Assembly (NCBI GenBank): GCA_011037195.1
Contig: JAAEAF010014515.1
Coordinates: 1 to 64,000 of the forward strand
Direction: 5' to 3'
Source: Triatoma infestans
Lineage: Eukaryota > Arthropoda > Insecta > Hemiptera > Reduviidae
DNA length: 64,000 nt
A model generated the notes under the pieces. The model had not been told where the DNA came from, ran no database searches, and saw nothing but the letters and a program-made list of their open reading frames with translations. Positions 10,470-22,479 of this stretch are shown piece by piece. The position numbers and the translations under genes were made by a program. Every line of letters starts with the position of its first letter. Within the stretch, counting starts at the first letter, position 1.

Positions 10470-10890
10470 AAGTTTTTGCAAATTTCGGAAATCTACGTAA
10501 AACTCGATATCAATTGTAGCAGCAACTTGTGGTTAACTAATTCACTTCAAATTTGGCATTCTAGCAATGCTTCTAATTTATAACTAATATTACATAGGTG
10601 TTAGAACCATACACTGTATTGATGTCATATGGTATGGTGATATATAGTTATAGGGTGATACCCCCCCCCCCCCCACAATAATCAATTCTCCTGGCAAAAT
10701 GTTTCAATGTTGGGAATTTGTGTGTGTGTGTGTGTGTGTAGATAGTTATACAAAGTTGAAATGAAAATTGTTGTAGCCATTTTCAAGAAAATTACGAAAA
10801 ACTAGAAAAAAGTAAATTCAGTAAAATTGCACTTGCTAATTTTGCCCCATGTACTAGGAGTAACGAGTAAAGAAATCTTCGGTAAGCTAG
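10470..10890 (-). repeat. TIR1 family copy with C-run and TG microsatellite
   Basis: The blocks CAAATTTGGCATTCTAGCAA, TATATAGTTATAG, AAAATGTTTCAATG, GTTGTAGCCATTTTCAAGAA and GTAAAATTGCACTTGC follow the TIR1 order on the minus strand. A C-run near 10662-10675 and a TG repeat at about 10719-10739 have expanded within it. Confidence 0.6.
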
Positions 10891-11617
10891 ATATTTAATA
10901 AGGAACTATGAGTTTTGAGTAACAAACTTTCTGCGCTGAGCAAAAGCATTAAGAACTACTGGTGTGTAAAAAGTAACATACGTTACTTACTTAGTAGAAA
11001 AAGTTGGTAAAAGAAAATAAATTTTGTATAGAGATATTTATTATTAAATAAAAAAAATTGAAAGTGAGTGTAATGGGCACTCGAACTGTCAAGAAACTTA
11101 CACCTCTTAACAAGAAAACTAGTCATTGCAGTGTATATTTTCTCAATTAAATGGTTTACTGATTTAACCAGCGTTTAAGAAGAAAACTATTCGTTACTTG
11201 TTTTATAATAATATCTGATTTTCATAGTATGAATTTTACCGAAATCTTTATATATATAAAAATGAATGTGTGTCTGTTTCTCTGTCTGTACTCGATAGAT
11301 TCAAAAACCATACATCCAATCGCCGTGAAAATTTGGGAAATTATTAGGTATATCCCCGGGAAGGTTTTTGAAATTTTTTTTTAAAATCAGAGTTGGGGTT
11401 CTAGGTGCTCCCGAACAAAAATATCAAAATAACATTTAATTAGTAACATTTGTTAAAAGTGTAACCATGGATAAATTGAAAAATTAAATTGTTACTCATG
11501 AAATTTAGTCATAGAATTTACTTTTATAAAGCAAATTAAACTGTAAAAAATAACATACCCATAATAACAGTTGCAATAAAAATAAAAATACAAATCAAAA
11601 ATATTATTGATTTCCAG

Positions 11618-12919
11618 CTTTTATATTTCTTAGATGCACCTGGAGGCATTGGCAAAACTTTTCTTATTTCACTTATTCTGGCAACTATAAGATCACAAAA
11701 TAATATTGCACTTGCTATTGCATCATCTGGTATTGCAGCAACTCTTTTGGACGGTGGTCGAACAGCACATTCAGCATTGAAATTGCCATTAAATATGCAG
11801 GTAATTGAAACTCCAACATGTAATATTAGCAAATATTCTGGGATGGGAAAAGTACTAAGATCATGTCAGCTTATAATATGGGATGAATGCACCATGGCAC
11901 ACAAGAAATCATTGGAAGCACTCAATCGCACATTAAAAGATTTGCGAGGAAATGAGCAGCTCTTTGGTGGTGCACTCATTTTACTAGCTGGTGATTTTCG
12001 ACAATCTCTACCAGTGAAGTAACGTTCAACACCTGCAGATGAAGTGAATGCATGTCTCAAATCATCAGTGTTATGGCGGTATGTGGAGAAAATATCTTTT
12101 AAGACCAATATGCGTGTTCAATTACAGCAAGATGAATCTTCTGAACGATGTGCAAAACAATTGTTAGATATTGGGAATGGTAACATGGAAATGGACGAGC
12201 CCACACACTGGATTACATTACCAGAAAACTTTTGTCACATTGTAAAATCCACTGATGAATTGATTGCCAAAGCTTTCCCAAATTTATCGCAGAATTATAA
12301 AAATTATCAATGGATTAGTGAGCGTGCTATATTGACAGCTAAAAACATTGATGTGAATTTAATAAACTGCACAATTCAAAATGAAATACCTGATTAAGAA
12401 ACAACATATAAATCCATAGATACTGTTGTCAATCACGATGACTCAGTTAATTATGCAATAGAATTTCTAAATTCATTGGATCTACCAGGAGTACCACCGC
12501 ATATTTTATCTTTGAAAATTGGTTCCCCAATCATCCTTCTACGAAATATAAATCCACCGCGACTATGCAATGGGACTAGACTATCAGTAAAAAAATTAAT
12601 GAATAACATAATTGAGGCAACCATTTTAAATGGAAAACACCAAGGGGAACATGTACTACTACCACGCATTCCCATGATACCAACGGATACTCCATTTGAA
12701 TTCAAACGTCTACAGTTTCCTGTACGACTAGCCTTTGCAATGACCATTAACAAAGCACAGGGACAATCATTGCAAGTATATGGATTAAATTTGATAAATC
12801 CATGCTTCTCATATGGACAACTGTCCGTTGGGTGTTCACGAGTTGGAACCCATTTATTTGTTCTTGCACCAGATAGGAAAACAAAAAATGTTGTATATTT
12901 ACAATCACTACTAAGATAA
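11618..12919 (+). pseudogene. Helitron Pif1-type helicase, C-terminal part, with two nonsense codons
   Basis: One continuous frame encodes a superfamily 1B (Pif1-like) helicase. In order: Walker A APGGIGKTF (about 11633), SSGIAATLL, RTAHSALKLPL, Walker B LIIWDECTMAHK (about 11871), the LLAGDFRQSLPV motif (about 11981), [29 protein letters not shown], then [18 protein letters not shown] and [17 protein letters not shown] at the end. The frame is broken only by TAA at 12020-12022 and 12395-12397. In family members this protein unwinds DNA during rolling-circle transposition. It begins just after a pyrimidine-rich tract ending in AG near 11617, which looks like a splice acceptor or a deletion joint; the Rep domain and helicase N-terminus are missing. 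Confidence 0.85.
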
Positions 12920-13095
12920 AGTTCACCATCAATCATCATCATTCTTTTCATGATGATATTTAATAATTACAAAATTATTGTTCAATTGAAATTCGTTTGC
13001 AACATTGTTTAATATCACAAGTAAAGAAGCATGTTTATTCTACCATCAACTATGCGGAACTTTATCTTAGTAGTGCTTGACAAATAAATGTGCGG

Positions 13096-13320
13096 ACAGA
13101 TATGGCGTTTGAATTCAAACGAATTCACTTTCTAATACACCCTGCGTTCGCTATGACTATCAATAAAGCGCAAAGACAATCTTTGCAAGTGTGTGGCTTG
13201 AATTTAGAAAACGAATGCTTCTCTCATGGGCAATTATCTGTCGCATGCTCCAGAGTCGGTCACCCTTTATGTTTATGCAGTAAACGGACAAACAAAAAAA
13301 TGCAGTCCATTTTACAATAA
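13096..13320 (+). pseudogene. Second, divergent Helitron helicase tail
   Basis: TDMAFEFKRIHFLIHPAFAM, then TINKAQRQSLQVCGLNL and HGQLSVACSRVGHPL, repeats the last motifs of the helicase that ends at 12919, in a different frame and with a clearly different sequence. The conserved GQS has become RQS. It lies directly before the Helitron 3' terminus and probably belongs to a different Helitron whose tail was joined to this one. Confidence 0.75.
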
Positions 13321-13740
13321 CAAGAGACTTATAGTTAAAAACATTTTTTCTTTCTTTCCTTTCAGATCACAGCAAAGTAGGGTATTAACTTGAATGGTTT
13401 GTTTTCTTGCTGAATCTATGTTAACTATAATACTTCTATTTACTTCCCTAATAATTAAAATCAGATTGAGCCACAGCGAAGCGCGACCGGGTTTAGCTAG
13501 TTAATATATAAGTTTTTGTAAAGTTTTAGATCAATCTTAAGATTTGGTGATAAATTTTGGAATTAGGCTAATCAACGTTGATAATTGTAAAATAATTTGA
13601 TCACGTTGATATCATGTCAATATTGCAATAGGCCCCACGATTACTATAAACTTTAACAAGAATCAGGGTAGATAATTATAAGATAAATCAGTAGAGGTTG
13701 GGACCTAATGCCAATCTTGCAGGTAAATGGCTGTGAATAC

Positions 13741-14378
13741 TGGGCGGGGTCTAATTTCCCTCATATGCTTGTGATTGGCCATTGGATGAAGAGGTCTAAG
13801 TTTTCTTCTCCCATTACTTTGTCAAAGTTTCTGTCTTGTTTTGTTCAGGAAAACCGTTATTTTTATTTATTTATTTATTTTTATTTTTTATTTTTTTTTG
13901 AGCAGGACAGCCATATTTGTTCAGATGGAGTCCATCATTTCTATTTATGTTTTTTTTATTTCAAGTTCTACTCGGATATGCGCGTATAGAAGGAATGAGA
14001 GGGCAGTCGCATCAGCTAAACTGGGATCCTCATTACTATTTTGTGAACCCAGCAGTGGAGGAATAGAGAAGTGTGGAACACTGGAGGAACATGGAAGCGT
14101 GTTTCCACGCTAAGAGATTTATAAAAGGTAAGACAGAGGGACTTGTCGTATCTTCTCTTTCTGAGTAGGATATAATTAAGAGTCTGCTTTCACTTGCTCG
14201 AAGTTAGAAAGAGGAAAGCTGCTAAGTAGTTATGATGGACTGTCTAAACAAAATATGTCTGCACCCCTACTCAGAGAATGGAGAGAAAAATAGAATTAAA
14301 GCGATAGGAAGGGAGACTTAGAACTCGTCATTCAACATCCAATCACATGCATAAGAAGAAAAATTAGACTCCGCCCCC
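13741..14378. mobile_element. Inverted-repeat element (MITE-like)
   Basis: GGCGGGGTCTAATTT at the left (from 13743), then ATGCTTGTGATTGG, is matched in inverse by AATCACATGC and AAATTAGACTCCGCC at the right (14341-14375). The imperfect inverted repeat is about 70 bp. No coding capacity was recognised and no clear target duplication was found, so the boundaries are approximate. Confidence 0.5.
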
Positions 14379-15686
14379 TCTACTGTTTTGGTTTATTTAC
14401 AACTATTCACCCAGATTTAGCACGTATAAGGATTCAAGCCCTCAAGAAGCCTATCACAAATCGGTAAATCATCGATATATGCCACACCAGTGACGCTGTA
14501 ACAATCCGAAGATCAAAGTGTTTTGCATGACAGAAGCCTCTGAAAGATCAGATAAATGGGAGAATTACTTAAAGCTTGAGTTAAAAGGCCGATTGTTCTT
14601 CACAAAATGACTGACTGACCATTTCCTATCCTTGGCTGTACAAAACTAGCCAGGTGTAAAAAAATCTGTCCAAATAAATAATTTAGATAAACAGATTGAT
14701 TGGGTTCTATTGCAGGTAAACATCAGAGACTTTTACTTCAACATTTCATTTCATTTTATGGCCATCTCTTTCCGCTCAGACGGAGCACACCTTTTTTATT
14801 TTTTGCATTTTTCATCTTTTTCAATTTCTACTGACCAAATCAGGGCATAACTTTGGCAACAACGCAATGGAAGGGAGGACTTAGACATAATCCTTCTAGA
14901 GCCAATTCGAATGAGCATGCAAAACAAGGGGGAAAGTATGGCCATATCATCCTACAGCCATTCGCGTGCAAAGGGCCGGAAGAAGTTAGGAATCCTTCCA
15001 CTTTTACTCCTTTCAACCACTGCAGTGACCAAAAGTCAAAGCAATAACCAATTCAAGCATGGGGAGAAACAACAGTTTATACAAAACCATGGAAGCAGTC
15101 TTAAACCGAAGACACTATTGTTTTGCATTACAAAGGTCTGGAAACTATTCTCTTAATGTGTCCTAGATAGGCTTGGCTCATATATAATTTAGTATCCACA
15201 TTTATAAGCAAATGTTTATTACACTTCGTAACGCGATTCGTGTCATTTCCTTTTAAGTTATAGAACTATTACTAAACAATCATGTACAAAGTTTTCCTAT
15301 TAATTGAGTACTTATCAAAGCATTAATTCATTTTATTACATCGCGAGTATTATAGCATAACATTTAGATAAGTTAGCTAATTAAAAGTGAAATTAATATG
15401 AATAAGATTAATTCAATGGGTTTTTAAATACGTTTATTACAACCGGGCACTATAATAAACTGATGAATCTTTTGTGTTCTTGAAGGGTTTCGAGTTCGAA
15501 TGGAGTTTATTGCTTTAAAAGAATATGATAAATATATTACGTAGTGACTGTCATATTCTAAATCTATGCAACAAAATAATAAGGGGGTTTTACCGTTTAC
15601 AATTTCTTTCCATCTTTAATGGGGCAGGAGATAATGGGGTGTGCACTTTAGTTGGGATTACCGTGTATAAAACAACTGTGCTTAAA
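14379..15686. other. Unassigned non-coding stretch
   Basis: GGGAGGACTTAGAC near 14874 recalls the inner end of the preceding inverted-repeat element, so a fragment of that family may lie here. Otherwise nothing was recognised. Confidence 0.35.
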
Positions 15687-15687
15687 T

Positions 15688-15905
15688 GGGAAGGTATTAG
15701 CTCAGTTGTAGCGCGCTGAACTCCCACACGGATTTGAATCTCCTCTTTTCCTAGGAACCTCTTAAAACTCTTTGCCCGGTGACGGGCAATGTTGTGTGTA
15801 GCTAGCAAACAGGGCTTGGAGTCCGACAGTGCCCCTGAGAAGGGTCCGTGGGAGGCACAACCTGATCTTTCAGGTCGCAGTGCACTATACCCTAAAAGAA
15901 TCTAA
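15688..15905 (+). repeat. tRNA-derived SINE with LINE-like TAATC tail
   Basis: The A box is TTAGCTCAGTTGTAGCGCGC and a weak B box is GGATTTGAATCTCC. The shared body follows (CCTAGGAACCTCTTAAAAC, TGCCCGGTGACGGGCAATGT). The 3' part is different from the poly(A) copy at 40697: it ends ACCCTAAAAGAATCTAATCT, similar to the end of the LINE remnant at 38311-39428. The SINE may therefore have borrowed that LINE's tail. Confidence 0.75.
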
Positions 15906-16230
15906 TCTAACTGTATTTTATATATTTTGAAGCAATTTGCAGACTAAATAATTGACTCCTCCTGACGATCCTCCGGATCATAGTCCAAATGTCTTTATTC
16001 TGAATAATTTATGTTATAGTCATAATAATTAATTGCTAATAATTTATGCATTATTAATTTAGGTCTCCTAGTTAATGAATTTTTCCCGAAATGTTTGGTT
16101 CAGTTGAAGTTGTAGTACTTAAACGGAATACCAAGTTTGAAACTCCTTGCTATTTTATGTTCTTGAGATATTTTGTTTATAACTACCCGCAAAATATGTA
16201 TTTTCTGTGAAAACTCAATTAATATTTTGT
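15906..16230 (-). repeat. TIR1 fragment after a short unassigned stretch
   Basis: From about 16090, GTAGTACTTAAACGGAATAC, then CAAGTTTGAAACTCCTTGCT and GTGAAAACTCAATT, is the minus-strand order of TIR1. Nothing is recognised at 15906-16085. Confidence 0.5.
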
Positions 16231-18040
16231 ACAGATATTTTGTTACTCTTAATAAGAGTAAAAGAAAAAAAAGTATATAATAACTTGTGTCTAAAGCATT
16301 TTATAATATAAAAATTAACAATGCAAACAAAATGTATGTTACCTGGGAGGAGGATGGCGTGGGAGCATTTACATTAACAACAAGTTAGTATTTAACAAAC
16401 TGGAACGTAATGGTTGTAGTACAGGTATCAGAGTAATTAAAAAAAAAGAAAAAAAACATGGTGTTAGAGTTAAATAACTAACACCGCTGAGATAGGACTG
16501 GTGGTAATTACTGGAGACGGCATTGTTGGCGGAAGAAAAAAAACTCGGTCCCAGTACTTATTATCATCACATTCCATCCCATTACTAACAATCCATTGCT
16601 AACTGGGGGTTACCAGCTCATGTAAATGGACATAGAAACATATGCTACTGCTTTTTTATCTAGTACACAAAAAACATATAACGTTTCAAAAGTAAAAATA
16701 AAAATTTATCAAAAGCGTATTATCGTAATTTAACCAGCTTCTGACCTGTCATCCGTTAACGGGTGTTACTGATAAAGTAACAAAATAAAAAAATGCTTTT
16801 TCTCTTGACTGTAAGCCTACTAATGGAATTAGCAGTTCCGCTTATCCTAATTAGCATTCTCGCCTTTGAGGCGACCATTCTAAAGGCTCCAATATTGTTG
16901 ACCCAGCATCCTGACTAAAAAAGGGACGAACACCAGAACTAAACGGACCGTTGCGGACATCCACCCAATAAAAATAGTTATCTAACAGGTTTTGACCCTT
17001 CATACAATGTGGAAATCTTTTTTTTTTTTTAAACTAAGACGGGGTTTTTTAGGTAAGAACTAATGCCATTCCCTTTCCGAAGCCCAGACTTTACTGATCT
17101 TTGACGCCATTTATCAGCGTCATTTATAACCTGCGACAATTCAGATAATTATGGGCAAGTTGATCACCAGACGATTTCGCAAAAGTGCTGCTTTAACAAC
17201 AATTTTGGAAATTTGAAAAGGTGTCCCTGCAGGAAATCATGCTGCGTAATCAGTGCCTAAAGTTGATGGTGAAATCCTTTCTTGGAAGAGTAGCTGACAC
17301 CAAAAGAGTCTCCCCACAACCTCTCGCATCCGTCTTCTATCTCTGTTTCTTTTTGAACTGATAGCCTGATTTTTTTTTTTTCTTCAAGTTCCGCTATAAT
17401 AAAATATATTTTGCAGATTCAAGATATTTGCAAAAGAAATGTGCAAAATAGACAGACACGCAAGATCCAATTGATTTAAAGTTAACTTTGGAATTTAGGA
17501 AATCTTTCAATGATTATAACATGTCCGTTAAGAATGCAGAAGATTGAAATTTAAGATTTCTTCACAGCAAATAAATGGATTTTTCATAAATTCTATAGCG
17601 GATGTTTTCAAGATCTGTGTTTGAAGAACATTCCCAGGGTTGAAGATCTGTTTTTCTTTAATTTCTAGGAATTAAACTTTAGAAATACAACTTCTTTTTA
17701 AATTGAAAACCATTATATATAGCTATAATTAAAATATTAAAATTAATTGTTATTTAAATACTTATTTAATCAGATAGTTAATTATTTAAATGAAATAAGT
17801 TATCTAAATAAATAAACAGGAATTAAAAGTTTTAATTACTATAGTAAATTTAGAAACGAATTAATTGCGAGATGAAAAGTTTTAATGAAATAAATTATCT
17901 GAATAAATTATCTGAATTTGGACTTTATATAATTATTTTACAGTCATTACTGCATAATAAACCAATAACTGGAATTTCAATTAGGAAATGTAATTATTTT
18001 TCTTAGATTGCAATATAGGACTACAATAAATTAAGTGTGA
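16231..18040. other. Unassigned AT-rich non-coding stretch
   Basis: No gene, clear repeat or RNA was recognised. The 17,700-17,960 part is dense in AAATAA/TTATTT words typical of decayed intergenic DNA. Confidence 0.35.
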
Positions 18041-18044
18041 AATA

Positions 18045-19410
18045 CAACTTTTTACTTTTTCTAACTGCTATTAGAGGAAATATTGTAATCGTGTCAAATT
18101 TTCGATATCCAGTTTTGAGATTTATACACGTTTTGAGATCCCCTGAGTCCTTTTTATGGTTTTTTGTAAGTTTTTTTACATAATGGTCTATGGTATGCGT
18201 CTAAGTGTGTAAATATGTGAACAGCATAGCTCAAAAACGAAAAATCGCAGAAAGACATTCCATTTGGATATCACAATGGGATCTAACCTGTTAAAATTCC
18301 TCAACCGGAAGTAACACTTTACTAAATAGATTTTTCACTCTTTTTGCTATTTTATCGAAAACTATTTTCTTTTGACTTGGCGGCATGTTAACTACACATA
18401 CAAAGGGCTACACCTTTTATTTGAAACGTTTCTCTGGGAAAATTCATTTAAGGGGCTTTTGAGGTGCTATTTAAATTTATTTCAAGTGCTTTTATAAGAT
18501 TCTATCATCTAATATATTAAATAGAATTAAATATATTGTCAATATTTTTGAAGTTTGAAGAAGAAAGGTTAACCGGAAGTTCGTTTTTACTGAAGTTATT
18601 TCAGTTGTCTATGATTTTATCCATAAAAACACTGATGAATTTCATTAAATTTGTTATACTAACTATCAATATGAACCTATCGATTTTTAAGTGGGATTTT
18701 TTTTTTTTTAGAGAAATACATAACCCCACCACTCCCCCTAAAATCTCCTTAAATAGCTTTACCCAGAGAAATGTTACAAATAAAAGCTGTAGCTTGTAAT
18801 ATATGCAGATCATATATTTAATTTGAATAAAAATCGTTGGAGCTATTTTAGAGAAAATGGCAGAACTGAAAAATACTTCACAGTAAAAACGCACTTACGG
18901 TCATCCGATTCGCTTCAAACTCGAAATTTTGACAATATATTTAATTCCAATAATATTATTTAGATGAAGAATTGTATAATAAACTGAAATAGCACTTTAG
19001 ATAAAAACCTAACCCCACCTCTCCCCCAAAAGTGACCTTAAATAAATTTTCCCAGATAAATATTTCAAATAAAAGTTGTAGCTCTTTGTATGTGTTGTTG
19101 ATATACAAAGTTTGAAGAAAAATCGTTCAAGCTGTTTTCGAGAATATCGCCAAAAACTGAAAAAGCCATTGAATAAAATGGTACTTCCGGTTGACTAAAC
19201 TTAAACTAAATATCAATTTCAAGTTTTTGCGACTTTTGCTTTTTGAGTTATACTGACCACTCCACAGACCACTTTCCCAAAATCAGCCATTTTCGAACTC
19301 AGGGGACCTCAAAACATAAATTTTCGGTGAAAACACGATAACGAAAATTTGACATGATCGCAATACTTCCTCTTACCGTAGTAAGATAAAGTAAAAATAA
19401 ATAAAACATG
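18045..19410. mobile_element. TIR1 large palindromic element, complete copy
   Basis: The two halves (18045-18660 and 18720-19410) are inverted copies along their whole length. The terminal blocks are AGAGGAAATATTGTAATCGT, then GTCAAATTTTCG, matched by CATGATCGCAATACTTCCTC at the far end. Inner matching blocks include AACCGGAAGT, TTTATCGAAAAC, ACACATACAAAGGGCTACA, CTTTTATTTGAAACG and GGGAAAATTCATTTAAGG. The right half is longer because a segment with TTAAATA, CCCAGA and AAATAAAAG is present twice (about 18715-18900 and 19010-19200). No transposase is seen, and many partial copies occur elsewhere in the window. Confidence 0.75.
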
Positions 19411-19862
19411 TATAAATAGAAATATGGTTGGATAATTAGAACATAACGAATGTCAGGTAATATTTGTTTTGACAAAGATGTTTACCTCAAAACTAAAAAT
19501 ACCTGGCTTACGCTACATTCATAAATCCCACCTACATAATGTATAAATGTGTACACGAACGCCTGTGGTGGTGTTTATAGAAAAATTGCAGCACTGCTCT
19601 ATCTATTGGCAAAGATGTAGTCTTGCCAATATGTTACTATTCAAGTCCAATAGTATAATGGAATCAGATAATTTATCTGTAGTTAGAAATATATTGTTGA
19701 ACTCATCTTTAAAAAGATTTAATCAAAAAGATTCTGAATCACTTCTGGACAGATAACCATGCACTTTTCAGCAAGCACTGACAGCCATTGCTGACTCATC
19801 CTTGAACTTTTAAAAGATCTATAAAATAAACAACACTCAGTACATTAAGAAAACTTTTTTTT
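19411..19862. other. Unassigned AT-rich spacer
   Basis: One open frame of about 69 codons (19547-19756) has no recognisable domain and no supporting signals. Confidence 0.35.
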
Positions 19863-20091
19863 TTGCGTCTGGGGAGGGTGCTGACCCTGTGCTATCCATA
19901 GCCTTTCTGAGCCTAGCTACCATAAAGTCTGGAGTCTTCACAGAGTGATCTCTCATTGCAGACAACAATGCCCTTTGCCGGACAATAAGCTGTTGTGGGC
20001 TCCTAGCAAAAGAAAATCTAAGGACAGCACAACTATATTCAAACCCAAGACCTTCGTTTTGCTAATCTAGTGCGCTACCATTGAAAACTGT
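19863..20091 (-). repeat. tRNA-derived SINE, minus strand
   Basis: The reverse complement reads AATGGTAGCGCACTAGATTA, a degenerate B box GGGTTTGAATATAG, TAGATTTTCTTTTGCTAGGA, TTGTCCGGCAAAGGGCATTG, the same block order as the SINEs at 40697 and 15688. Sequence identity is lower, suggesting an older copy. Confidence 0.7.
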
Positions 20092-22070
20092 AGAGTTTTA
20101 GTAAACTAACCACGTTGTTGTGTTACCTTCCCTTTCTTCGTTCTCTGTTTCTCTAAATTATGTCTACGGTGAAACTTGAATCCTTTTTATTTGCATCTGT
20201 TTTGGTGAATGAATATTAATTACTTCACGTTTCTATTTACAGATCCTTTTCTAATTAACATCTGGCTAATTATACATCACAACTTCTATTTTGCTTGTTT
20301 GATTCGCCTTAATTGTTATATCTTCCTTTCTGCTAAATTCAACTTCTCATATCTCTTAACACACATACACTAACACATGCATCTCTTAGCTGAAACTTTA
20401 GCTTCGATCAGCTTCCAACATCTGTGCTTCCCATCTAATTAAAAGGTGAATCAGTTTGCCAGTATAAATATATTAATACTGGTTTTGCGTATTTTCAAGT
20501 TTTGAGTAACACAACTTAAACACAACTAAAACTACAATAGTGTAAAACATTATTGTAAAACAAACATGCAACTATATTTTGTAATTGTTAGTTGCAACTG
20601 CTTAACTAGTAATATGTCAGTTAAAAATAAAAAGAATAGTAGCTAACTAACGCCCAACTACGCTATGTTCGCTTACCAAGGTTGTGCTTAACTATGGGAT
20701 ATCAATAGTTAAATACGAAAACGCAGATAATAGAACTGTGCAAATCAGCAGTAATAGAATTTATTTTTAATATGATTTATGTTATAAAATTTTAACTAAA
20801 ACTGTAGAGGTTTAGTAAACTAAGATATTATCAAGCAGTGACTTTTATCTAGCCGCGCCGAGCAGTTTGCATTTCCCGATGTTGAGCAAAATAACAGCAA
20901 AGTATCATAAATATACGGAGAATCCAGGCCATCCAGCGATTTCTCAACAAACACTGTTTATCAAAGATTTACTCATACACCTTATATTATAAATTCTACA
21001 GACGGACACACATCGGTTTCTTTTACAAACTGGCAACCTATCTTTCATTTTTATAATTCATAATTCAAAATTATTTATTTATTTACTTATTTTTTAAGTA
21101 TTTTTAATATAATATTCATTTTGTAAAAAAGTTTCCTTTTTACCTTATTTTTGGAAATGCTTTACTAGAGTGAAGGTAAGTTCAACAAAGTTAAAGATTT
21201 AGAGGCAAACTTTTTCCCACCTTACATATTCCAGTCTAATGAATGGACTGAGAAAACTAAACATTAATCAAGTTGTCCCAACTAACATTTCACTTAAGAT
21301 AATTGGAATTCATAATAATTTAGAGCAAAAAAAAGTCTAACGACCATACATGAGCACAAACGCTAATCTAAGAAAGAAATTACTAGGAAAAAAGCTAAAG
21401 TTAATGCTTAACTTTGAGCCATAAAGCTTCTCAAAGTTAAGGTAATACAACCTGTCCTATTTGTTGTGAGACTTCAACAACCAAGATGATAAGAATACTT
21501 ATAAATGTGTCAATTACGAACAATTCCACCAGCATAACCTTAATGATAAGAAAGGTCTATCCAAATCACACAGCCATGAAAAAACAATGTCCTTGTTTCC
21601 AATTTCGTATTAATCAAGGCAAACCAAATATCAAGTCTGATGAAACAAAACAAAATTCAGAAATTAGAAAAACAGTTATTAACTGTCTTAAAATAGTTAT
21701 ACAGAAGTCGCATAACGTTTCCCTAAATCTTTGTAAGTATAATTTAAGTAATTTAAGTAAAATAACAGATATAATTTTCGTATAAGAATTTTACACCTCA
21801 GGAAGGAAGGAAGGCGTAGTAGGCAGAAGAGCAATGGAGGAGAAGGGGTGAAGAAAGAAGGAGGCTGTGGATTGGGAGAAAATGAGACAAGTAAAAGTAA
21901 GATACAAGGAGGCTGTGGACAAATGAATTAGGAGAAGAGTGGAGCCTTGGGGTCCGCTAGCCAGTGGGGCAAAGCCTCTCCTTAAGATACAGGGAGAATT
22001 GCAAAATATTTTGTGAGGGGAATTAGAGATATAAAGGACCTGATAAAATTTGGTACTAAGTAACAAGTTA
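20092..22070. other. Non-coding stretch with an AACTAC-type repeat and a GA-rich block
   Basis: About 20520-20660 resembles 62770-62925 (TATATTTTGTAATTGTTAG, AGTTAAAAATA, GCCCAACTACGC). The phrase GTTTAGTAAACTAA recurs at about 20094 and 20810, and a related GTTTAGTAAACTA lies near 30991. At 21795-22065 a GA-rich, higher-GC block contains GGAGGCTGTGGA twice; its origin is not recognised. Confidence 0.4.
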
Positions 22071-22071
22071 C

Positions 22072-22150
22072 CATACTGGCTAAGAAGTGGTTAGAGTCAT
22101 CGACTTCGATGATCAAGGTTGGAGGTTTAATTCTGCTGACTTAGAAAAAA
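22072..22150 (+). repeat. tRNA-like SINE head, different family
   Basis: TGGCTAAGAAGTGGTTAGAG, then GGTTGGAGGTTTAATTCTGC, has A- and B-box-like spacing and ends in an A-rich run (22145-22154). It does not share the CCTAGGAGCC body of the other SINEs. Confidence 0.45.
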
Positions 22151-22479
22151 AACAAATATATATAATTTAACATCTTTATGAGAGAATTTCCAGACTGTGG
22201 TTAAGGTGTAGGAGAAGTTTGTTCCGGTCTGAGGTCGAGAAGAGGCGTAGTAACTTCCTGTACCAAAGTCGCCACATTTATACTACTGATGTGCAACACT
22301 CACACGAATTTCTTTTACAGCTGTTGATACAGTTTTATTATATAAAATGACAAATTTATATTAATATTCAAATTTTATTGATTTCCCCTTGACATAATGA
22401 GGTATGGTGGAGGTACAAGTACCTAGCAAGGCAGGTAGTGGAATTGTTTATATTGTAGTCCTATTGAGAGCCCCAACAG

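Larger units (their letters stand above)
11245..13500 (+). mobile_element. Helitron with both ends, decayed
   Basis: The 5' end begins TC at 11245 (TCTTTATATATATAAAAATG, then GTGTGTCTGTTTCTCTGTCTG), a very Helitron-like start. The 3' end is GCGAAGCGCGACCGGGTTTA, then GCTAG at 13496-13500, a CTRR terminus with a short GC-rich inverted repeat just before it. It sits between A (11244) and T (13501), as expected for Helitron insertion without target duplication. Only a partial helicase lies inside; the Rep (HUH) nuclease domain is absent, so it is not autonomous. Confidence 0.82.

Noticed and set aside
12451..12951. A 166-codon minus-strand frame opposite the helicase
   Set aside because: It is antisense to the conserved helicase motifs and shows no domain of its own.
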